This document shows, in pieces, positions 58,932 through 64,000 of a stretch of 64,000 bases of DNA. The stretch's first letter is position 1. The number at the start of each line of letters is the position of its first letter. The notes beneath the pieces were generated by a model. The model saw nothing but the letters and a program-made list of their open reading frames with translations, ran no database searches and was not told where the DNA came from. The DNA comes from an uncultured Oscillospiraceae bacterium (lineage in GTDB: Bacteria > Bacillota > Clostridia > Oscillospirales > Oscillospiraceae): positions 11,466 through 75,465 of the forward strand of contig CAJULD010000011.1 in NCBI GenBank assembly GCA_910587505.1, given 5' to 3'. The translations under genes and the position numbers were made by a program.

Positions 58932-58971
58932 GACAGGGCGCAGAACAATGTTCCGCGCCCTGTCTCTTTTT
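58932..58971 (+). terminator. Terminator downstream of the ECF S gene
   Basis: GACAGGGCGC...GCGCCCTGTC (10 bp) with an inner GAACA-ATG-TTC and the tail TCTTTTT; a second T-run follows at 58977. Confidence 0.85.
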
Positions 58972-59024
58972 CTCGAGTTTTTTGATACTTTTCTTTGTTC
59001 ACAAAGGAAAGCATGTTTGCCCGC

Positions 59025-59924
59025 CTACCTCGCCGCGCTCCGGTCGCAGGCCACGATCACCCGGCGGTTGGGGTCGGTGCCCATGGAGTAGGTAGTCACG
59101 CCGTCCACATCCTGAAGGGCGGTATGGATGACGTGCCGCTCGTAGGCGTTCATGGGCTCCAGCGTAACATTGCGCTTGTATTTCAGCACCTTTCCGGCCA
59201 CCTTCCGGGCCAGATGCTGGAGGCTCTGCTCCCGCTTGAGACGGTAGTTCTCCGCGTCCACATGGATGCGTACCCGCTTGTCCCCGCCCCTGTTCACGGA
59301 ATAGTTGGTCAGCTGCTGGATGGCGTCCAGAGTCTCCCCCCGGCGTCCGATGAGAGCGCCCAGCTTCTCACCCTCCAGAATGACCTTGTAGCGCCCCTCC
59401 GGGTCCATGTATACCTTCACCTGGGCGCTGCACTCCATGTGCTCCAGCAACCCAGTCAGAAAGACCGTGATCTGCTGCGCCTTTTCATCGTTGACGGGCT
59501 CGCCCGGATCCACAGGCTGCGGCGCGGCGGGCGCGGTCTCCGCGGGTGGCGCAGGCGGCGCGGCCTTCTCCCGCCGCTCGCCCCTGGAACGTCCGGATTT
59601 CTTCTTCTCGCTCCGCTCCGGCCGCTTCTCCTTCTCCACCGCGGCGGCAGGGACGGCCTTTTCCGTCCGCTCCGGCTTCTTTTCCGCCGGACGGGAGGGA
59701 GGGGGAGCGGGCTTCTTCTCCGCGACGGGCTTCACGGGCTCCTCGACCACCTCGTAGGTCACCCGCACTTTGGCGGGACTGGCCCCCAGCCCCAGAAAGC
59801 CCTTCCTGGCCCGCTCCAGAATCTCAACGGACACCTCATCCCGGTCGAGCTTCAGTTGGGCCAGCGCAGAGGCGACAGCCTCGTCTTCCGTCCTGCCGGT
59901 GACGTCAATAAATTTTGTCGTCAT
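59025..59924 (-). CDS. jag: RNA-binding protein Jag / KhpB
   Basis: 299 residues. Jag-N domain (KFIDVTGRTEDEAVASALAQLKLDRDEVSVEILERARKGFLGLGASPAKVRV), a long Lys/Glu/Pro/Ala-rich linker (about 60-145), then KH (VILEGEKLGALIGRRGETLDAIQQL) and R3H (NAYERHVIHTALQDVDGVTTYS). Binds RNA and influences cell division and envelope in Gram-positives; the Jag-N domain ties it to YidC. AAGGAG before ATG 59924, 9 bases after the yidC stop. Confidence 0.94.
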   Translation of the reverse strand: MTTKFIDVTGRTEDEAVASALAQLKLDRDEVSVEILERARKGFLGLGASPAKVRVTYEVVEEPVKPVAEKKPAPPPSRPAEKKPERTEKAVPAAAVEKEKRPERSEKKKSGRSRGERREKAAPPAPPAETAPAAPQPVDPGEPVNDEKAQQITVFLTGLLEHMECSAQVKVYMDPEGRYKVILEGEKLGALIGRRGETLDAIQQLTNYSVNRGGDKRVRIHVDAENYRLKREQSLQHLARKVAGKVLKYKRNVTLEPMNAYERHVIHTALQDVDGVTTYSMGTDPNRRVIVACDRSAAR

Positions 59925-59933
59925 AACGAATCG

Positions 59934-61034
59934 TTACTCCTTCTCATCATATCGTTCCGCCTGATAGCTGCGCCCTCTGGCATAGGGGCGTTCACCCACC
60001 CGGCCGGCCTCGTTGGTGGAAACCCTTTTCTCCTTCTCCTGCTTTGGGGCCGGCTTTTTCACCTTCCTGGGCTCCATTTCCCGCTGCTCGGCGGCCCGCT
60101 TTTTGGCCTCCTCCATGCGCAGCTTCCGCTCGGCTTCCCGCCTGGCTTCCCGCTCCTCTTCCTCGGCATTGAGCTTTTTGGTGTAGAACCTGCCCAGGAT
60201 GGATTCCCGGATCATCATCCACAGGCTGTTGGCGATCCAGTATACGCCCAGACCGGCGGGCATGGAAAAGCAGATCCAGAGGCTCATCAGGGGCATGAGC
60301 AGGTTCAGCATCCGCATGCTCTTCTGCTGCTCGGCAGACTGCCCGTTGCTCCTGGCCAGGATAAAGGTGGACGCGTACTGAACCGCGGTGGCCAGAATCG
60401 GCACCAGCAGCAGCCCGATGACGCTCCACTCCCACGCAAAGCCCGAGAACGCGCTGTTGGGCATATTGCTCAGGTCGATACCCAGGAAGCTGTAATGAAC
60501 GGGGAACAGATTGGCGCAGCCCTCGAGTCCCTGCCAGTTGAAGTCGTTCCAGCGCTGGGAAACGAAGTCCACCAGATGCACCTGCTCATACGCGCCGAAG
60601 GCGCCGTTGCCCATGACATCGGCCTGGTAGCCCATCCCCACCGCGGTCTCCCGCAACAGGTCGCAGGCCGTCTCGCTCAGGCCCATGAAGTACACCACCG
60701 GCATACGGATAATGGAATACAGGGGAATCAGGATAAACAGGGGGACGAAGGACCACAGGCAGCCGCCCATGGGGTTGATGCCCTCCTCCTGATAGAGCCT
60801 GGCCAGCTCCTCCTGATATTTCTGCTGGTTTTTCGCGTACTGCTTCTGTAATTCCGCCTGCTTGCCGGACAGGCGGCCCATACGGATCATACTGCGCTTG
60901 GACTTCATCTGGAAGGGAACCATAATCAGCGTGATAATCAGGCTGAAGAGGATGATGGACAGTCCATAGGAATTGGTGATGGAGTACATCAGGCGCAGCA
61001 GGGCGGCAAAGGGTAAGGTAATGATTTTGCCCAT
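59934..61034 (-). CDS. yidC: Membrane protein insertase YidC
   Basis: 366 residues. Start 61034 (MGKIITLPFAALLRLMY) is the first ATG after GGAGG; the frame could begin earlier at a TTG overlapping the RBS. Gram-positive type: SYGLSIILFSLIITLIMVPFQMKSKRSMIRM with the conserved Arg of the hydrophilic groove, and LMPLMSLWICFSMPAGLGVYWIANSLW. Unlike classic SpoIIIJ there is no lipobox. A long Lys/Glu-rich tail (about 285-366) may contact ribosomes. Inserts membrane proteins with or without Sec. Confidence 0.94.
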   Translation of the reverse strand: MGKIITLPFAALLRLMYSITNSYGLSIILFSLIITLIMVPFQMKSKRSMIRMGRLSGKQAELQKQYAKNQQKYQEELARLYQEEGINPMGGCLWSFVPLFILIPLYSIIRMPVVYFMGLSETACDLLRETAVGMGYQADVMGNGAFGAYEQVHLVDFVSQRWNDFNWQGLEGCANLFPVHYSFLGIDLSNMPNSAFSGFAWEWSVIGLLLVPILATAVQYASTFILARSNGQSAEQQKSMRMLNLLMPLMSLWICFSMPAGLGVYWIANSLWMMIRESILGRFYTKKLNAEEEEREARREAERKLRMEEAKKRAAEQREMEPRKVKKPAPKQEKEKRVSTNEAGRVGERPYARGRSYQAERYDEKE

Positions 61035-61067
61035 TGACGGTATTTCCTCCAAGTGAACACATTAAAC

Positions 61068-61283
61068 TTACGGGACAGGGTCGTAGAAGTCCCCCTTGCA
61101 GAAGGGGTGGCACCGCAAAAACCGCTTCAGGGCCAGCCAGCTCCCCCTGGCCGCGCCATATTTCTCAATGGCCTGGACGGCATACTGGGAGCAGGTGGGG
61201 ATAAACCGGCACCGTGGCGGCAGCCCCGGCGAGATCCGCCTTTGATAAAACCGGATGGCGCGCAGCAAAAACCGCCGGATCAT
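61068..61283 (-). CDS. yidD: Membrane protein insertion efficiency factor YidD
   Basis: 71 residues, ATG 61283 overlapping the rnpA stop (ATGA); AAGGAGG lies in the rnpA tail. Characteristic [21 protein letters not shown]...[15 protein letters not shown] segment with conserved Cys and a basic amphipathic N-terminus. Helps YidC insertion. Confidence 0.95.
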   Translation of the reverse strand: MIRRFLLRAIRFYQRRISPGLPPRCRFIPTCSQYAVQAIEKYGAARGSWLALKRFLRCHPFCKGDFYDPVP

Positions 61284-61627
61284 TTCTGATCCTCCTTCAT
61301 GAGCCCCAGCTGGCCGCAGGCCTTATCAAAGGCGGCGGTCAGCTTCTGACAGGGTCCGTTCACGGTCCGGCCCCGGGCTACCAGTATGATGTCGTACCCC
61401 TGCTTCATGCGCGGCTGGGCCAGACGGTAGACCTCCCGCAGCCGCCTTCGGGCCCGGTTGCGCACCACGGCGCCGCCCAGCCTGGTGCTGACGGTAACGC
61501 CCAGACGGTTATGATCCCGGCCGTTGGGACGGCAATAGAGCACCAGGAAGGGAGTCACGGCGGACCGGCCCTTGCTGTAAATCCTGCGGAAGGTACGATT
61601 TTCCTTGATGGAGACGGTTTTTTTCAT
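61280..61627 (-). CDS. rnpA: Ribonuclease P protein component
   Basis: 115 residues. RNR signature [20 protein letters not shown]-terminal [26 protein letters not shown]. Binds the leader of pre-tRNA with the RNase P RNA. RBS is weak (AGG-TAGCAGCCG), and a hairpin (61644-61682) lies just upstream, leaving room for translational control. Between rpmH and yidD in the usual order. Confidence 0.95.
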   Translation of the reverse strand: MKKTVSIKENRTFRRIYSKGRSAVTPFLVLYCRPNGRDHNRLGVTVSTRLGGAVVRNRARRRLREVYRLAQPRMKQGYDIILVARGRTVNGPCQKLTAAFDKACGQLGLMKEDQK

Positions 61628-61643
61628 CGGCTGCTACCTGTAA

Positions 61644-61682
61644 GGACGGTCATCTGAACGCTTCGCGTTCAAACGACCGTCC
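61644..61682 (-). promoter_or_regulatory. Nested hairpin before rnpA
   Basis: GGACGGTC...GACCGTCC around an inner GAACGC-TTC-GCGTTC, ending 17 bases before the rnpA start. The rpmH-rnpA gap (158 bp) is long for this cluster, so the hairpin may be an attenuator or processing site. Confidence 0.55.
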
Positions 61683-61785
61683 CTTCCTGATCTATCCTGT
61701 TTGCGATGCTGCAAGCTCCGCCGTTTGCCGTCCCCCACCGGGGCGGCGAGGCCTATGACCGCCCTCGGCGGTCCAACGGCGCGCC

Positions 61786-61920
61786 TCAATGGGTCAGGCG
61801 GCTGCGGCCCTTGGCGCGGCGGCGGGCGAGCACCTTGCGGCCGTTGGCGGTTCTCATCCGCTTGCGGAAGCCATGCTCTTTGGAGCGCTGACGCTTTTTG
61901 GGCTGATAGGTACGGAACAT
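61786..61920 (-). CDS. rpmH: Ribosomal protein L34
   Basis: 44 residues in the exact L34 pattern: [18 protein letters not shown] then [20 protein letters not shown] and RSRLTH. ATG 61920 with AGGAGG upstream. First gene of rpmH-rnpA-yidD-yidC-jag. Promoter at 62046-62074. In many bacteria dnaA and oriC lie just upstream; here the neighbour is a tryptophan synthase gene. Confidence 0.97.
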   Translation of the reverse strand: MFRTYQPKKRQRSKEHGFRKRMRTANGRKVLARRRAKGRSRLTH

Positions 61921-62045
61921 TTGCATACACCTCCTAGTAAATCTGTTTTGCTGAAGAGCCTTCCGGCTCCTCTACTCGACGGCGGAGAAAAGATTTCCCC
62001 CCGCAGTTGACGGTTATTCTGCTCATCTGGTGACAAGCATCAGTT

Positions 62046-62074
62046 ATTATACATAAAAAAGGAAGGAATGTCAA
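62046..62074 (-). promoter_or_regulatory. rpmH: Promoter of the rpmH cluster
   Basis: Leftward TTGACA (rc of 62069-62074), 17 bp, TATAAT (rc of 62046-62051): both boxes perfect, as expected for a ribosomal protein gene. Leader of about 120 nt. No DnaA-box cluster seen around it. Confidence 0.9.
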
Positions 62075-62202
62075 CAAAAATTCCTGTTTTTCAGGGAGAA
62101 GTTTTCAGGAAGCTCCATTTTGTTCCCTGTCGGGGACGGGGCCTGACTATCCCGTGGCCGCCCCGCCTCAAACCCCGCCACCCTTTTTCCCATTCCTGGT
62201 GG

Positions 62203-63576
62203 TTACTCCACCTTTGGCAGCCGGGACAGGGACTTCCCGATCTCCTCATCGGTGGGAACGAAATCCTGCATCGCGCCACTGTGGAACTTCTCATAGGCTA
62301 CCAGATCGAAATAGCCGGTTCCGGTCAGGCCAAAGAGGATCGTCTTCGCCTCGCCGGTTTCCCTGCACCGCTTCGCCTCGTTGACGGCGGCCAGAATGGC
62401 GTGGCTGCTCTCCGGAGCGGGCAGGATGCCCTCCACGCGGGCAAATTCCTCGGCGGCCTCGAACACATCGGTCTGCCTGACGGAAACAGCCTCCATGTAT
62501 CCGTCGGCATAGAGCTGGCTGAGGATGGAGCTCATGCCGTGGAACCGCAGCCCGCCGGCATGATCGGCGGAGGGCATGAAGCTGCTGCCCAGGGTGTACA
62601 TCTTCGCCAGCGGGCAAACCATACCCGTATCGCAGAAATCATAGGCATATCTGCCCCGCGTGAAGCTGGGACAGGAGGCGGGCTCCACGGCGATGAACCG
62701 GTAGTCCGCCTCGCCCCGCAGCTTCTCGCCCATGAAGGGCGCAATGAGACCGCCCAGGTTGCTGCCGCCGCCGGCGCAGCCGATAATGATATCCGGCCTG
62801 ACGCCGTACCTGTCCATGGCAATTTTGCTCTCCAGACCGATCACCGACTGGTGGAGCAGCACCTGATTAAGCACGCTGCCCAGCACATAGCGGTAGCCGG
62901 GGTGGGAAACGGCGGTTTCCACCGCCTCGCTGATGGCGCAGCCAAGGGAACCGGTGGTACCCGGGAATTCCTGAAGGATCTTCTTTCCCACATTCGTGGT
63001 CTCGGAGGGGGAGGGGGTAACGGACGCGCCGTACACCTTCATGACCTCCCGGCGGAAGGGCTTCTGCTCATAGGAGCACTTGACCATATACACCCTGCAG
63101 TCCAGGCCCAGATAGCCGCAGGCCATGGAAAGGGCGGTGCCCCACTGTCCGGCGCCGGTCTCCGTCGTCACGCCCCTGAGACCCTGCTTCTTTGCGTAGT
63201 AGGCCTGGGCAATGGCGGAATTGAGCTTGTGGGAGCCGGAGGTGTTGTTGCCCTCGAACTTATAATAGATTCTGGCGGGGGTCTGGAGCTTTTCCTCCAG
63301 GCAGTAGGCCCGGACCAGGGGAGAGGGCCGGTACATCTTGTAGAAATCCCGGATTTCCTGGGGAATGGCAAACCAGGCGGTGTCGTTGTCCAGCTCCTGC
63401 TGGACCAGCTCCTTACAGAACACGCCCTCCAGCTCCTCCGCCGTCATGGGCGCGCCGGTGCCGGGGTTCAGCAGGGGGGCGGGCTTGTTCTTCATGTCCG
63501 CCCGGAGATTGTACCAGCTTTTCGGCATTTCATCCTCGGAAAGGTAAATTTTATAGGGGATCCTGTTCTCGCTCAT
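62203..63576 (-). CDS. trpB: Tryptophan synthase beta chain, TrpB2 type
   Basis: 457 residues, longer than classic TrpB (about 400) because of an N-terminal extension typical of TrpB2. PLP lysine in NNTSGSHKLNSAIAQAYYAK, ETGAGQWGTALSMAC, the phosphate loop GCAGGGSNLGG, and a C-terminal ILFGLTGTGYFDL. Makes tryptophan from indole (or indole-like donors) and serine. No trpA or other trp gene is adjacent, so it may work alone in indole salvage. Preceded by a tryptophan-specific T-box, so it is made when charged tRNA-Trp is scarce. Confidence 0.93.
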   Translation of the reverse strand: MSENRIPYKIYLSEDEMPKSWYNLRADMKNKPAPLLNPGTGAPMTAEELEGVFCKELVQQELDNDTAWFAIPQEIRDFYKMYRPSPLVRAYCLEEKLQTPARIYYKFEGNNTSGSHKLNSAIAQAYYAKKQGLRGVTTETGAGQWGTALSMACGYLGLDCRVYMVKCSYEQKPFRREVMKVYGASVTPSPSETTNVGKKILQEFPGTTGSLGCAISEAVETAVSHPGYRYVLGSVLNQVLLHQSVIGLESKIAMDRYGVRPDIIIGCAGGGSNLGGLIAPFMGEKLRGEADYRFIAVEPASCPSFTRGRYAYDFCDTGMVCPLAKMYTLGSSFMPSADHAGGLRFHGMSSILSQLYADGYMEAVSVRQTDVFEAAEEFARVEGILPAPESSHAILAAVNEAKRCRETGEAKTILFGLTGTGYFDLVAYEKFHSGAMQDFVPTDEEIGKSLSRLPKVE

Positions 63577-63611
63577 GATTTTTTCTCCTTTTCAGTCGTT
63601 TTGTTCCGGGA

Positions 63612-63890
63612 CAAAAGAAAAACGCTTCCGTCCCTAGCTTTCTCTGCTGGGACAGAAGCGATACATGCTTCTGCGGTGCCACCCGGCTTGACGCGACAGC
63701 GTCCTCTCAGTGCGCGCCAACACGCGCCGGCTTTGATAACGGAGATTCCCCTCCGGCGCACCTACCTGCTTTCCGTTCGGTTTGCCCTCAAAAGCCCATT
63801 CGGTCCGGCCGTTCCCGCCGCGGTCCCACCATTCCGCAGCTCTCTGAAGGGGTTATGCCGGACGTACTTACACTTTCTCAACGGTTTTTT
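63612..63890 (-). promoter_or_regulatory. Tryptophan T-box riboswitch
   Basis: On the - strand: AGAGAGCTGCGGAATGGTGG (Stem I AG bulge/GA motif, 63826-63845), the specifier loop GAA-TGG-GC with TGG (Trp codon, 63796-63798), the T-box bulge GGGTGGCACCGC (63673-63684) that pairs with the uncharged tRNA 3' end, and a terminator CGCTTCTGTCCC...GGGACGGAAGCG (63623-63660) with TTTTTCTTTT. Uncharged tRNA-Trp should favour the antiterminator and let trpB2 be transcribed. Confidence 0.93.
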
Positions 63891-63892
63891 AT

Positions 63893-63921
63893 AAGGTAGC
63901 ACAATCCTCCGGATTTGTCAA
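63893..63921 (-). promoter_or_regulatory. Promoter of the T-box/trpB2 unit
   Basis: Leftward TTGACA (rc of 63916-63921), 17 bp, TACCTT (rc of 63893-63898), starting transcription just before Stem I. Confidence 0.7.
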
Positions 63922-64000
63922 GAAAAATTTTTGCCGTCCCGCCACCGATGCAGGAAAAGATCAACAGTTTCAACGCCGCGTTTGTCGATCTGGCGGCGGG
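63918..64000 (-). CDS. Possible C-terminal end of a gene running in from the right
   Basis: One leftward frame is open from the window edge and ends at TGA 63918-63920 (27 codons; the tail reads VDLFLHRWRDGKNFS). Codon choice is plausible, but the length is too short to judge and it overlaps the trpB2 -35 box. Confidence 0.25.
   Translation of the reverse strand, partial: RRQIDKRGVETVDLFLHRWRDGKNFS

Larger units (their letters stand above)
58721..59024. other. Intergenic region with repeat copy E and terminator
   Basis: No gene. Repeat copy E (58724-58885), then the strong hairpin at 58932-58964 and T-rich DNA up to the jag stop codon. Confidence 0.6.

Noticed and set aside
61921..62202. 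Replication origin next to rpmH
   Set aside because: No cluster of TTATCCACA-type boxes and no dnaA gene; only the rpmH promoter was found.
63946..64000. Rightward ATG frame at the right edge (starts MQEKINSFNAAF)
   Set aside because: No RBS before the ATG and too little sequence; the opposite-strand frame ending at 63918 is about equally plausible.
1..64000. CRISPR array, prophage, retron, diversity-generating element or intact insertion sequence
   Set aside because: No regularly spaced repeats, reverse transcriptase, integrase, transposase or phage structural genes were found; the only mobile-looking items are the short dispersed repeats.

Overview
The window is bacterial chromosome. GC content is high, roughly 60% by eye, and genes are dense and carry AGGAGG-type ribosome sites. 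Sporulation genes (bofA, spoIIP), YaaA, mini-RNase III, RqcH, a tryptophan T-box and a group-B-like [FeFe] hydrogenase point to an anaerobic, spore-forming Clostridia. A high-GC gut Oscillospiraceae-type organism (Flavonifractor/Lawsonibacter/Oscillibacter-like) is the best guess. That is inference from gene content, not a database match. About 60 protein genes are called. No rRNA, tRNA, CRISPR array, prophage or intact insertion sequence is visible.

Layout. 1-2.3 kb: truncated lipoprotein (deacetylase-like), tadA, and the DUF2508-bofA pair. 2.3-5.4 kb: one reading frame joining an MFS transporter to a family-2 glycoside hydrolase. 6.4-9.7 kb: short cobalamin operon cobS-cobU-cobC divergent from a MATE exporter. 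9.8-14.9 kb: mtaB, two GNAT acetyltransferases, a cysteine desulfurase and a second MATE protein. 15-19.7 kb: polar amino-acid ABC importer followed by a Cache-domain chemoreceptor. 19.9-32.7 kb: a 12.8-kb leftward array, fba-like / PPi-type pfk / divergent TIM / LarA-like / Tau-type ABC importer, then a DUF4838 protein, nagB-like, nagA and a ROK regulator. 33-39.8 kb: membrane-anchored HTH sensor, rqcH-mrnC, cation antiporter, M23 peptidase homologue. 40-42.3 kb: [FeFe] hydrogenase-like protein and a cytidylate-kinase-like protein. 42.4-50.9 kb (leftward): glgX and ZIP transporter, tsaD and proC behind a structured leader, and a YtrA-type GntR/ABC unit headed by a 29-residue membrane peptide. 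51-54.5 kb: spoIIP, HU, S4 protein, yaaA, bcp. 54.7-58.7 kb: pgi, a low-GC islet, and a MocR regulator divergent from an ECF S component. 59-62 kb: the conserved jag-yidC-yidD-rnpA-rpmH cluster. 62.2-63.9 kb: a TrpB2-type tryptophan synthase beta chain under a tryptophan T-box.

Most likely to reward follow-up: (1) the MFS-GH2 fusion, a possible single-polypeptide uptake-and-cleavage device; (2) the array of non-canonical glycolytic paralogues with a LarA-like enzyme and a Tau-type transporter, which looks like a dedicated pathway for an unidentified sugar-like substrate; (3) a dispersed family of elements ending in a shared inverted repeat of about 20 bp (six sites); (4) candidate structured leaders, especially upstream of proC. 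Many promoters could be placed because -35 and -10 boxes recur at exactly 17 bp spacing.
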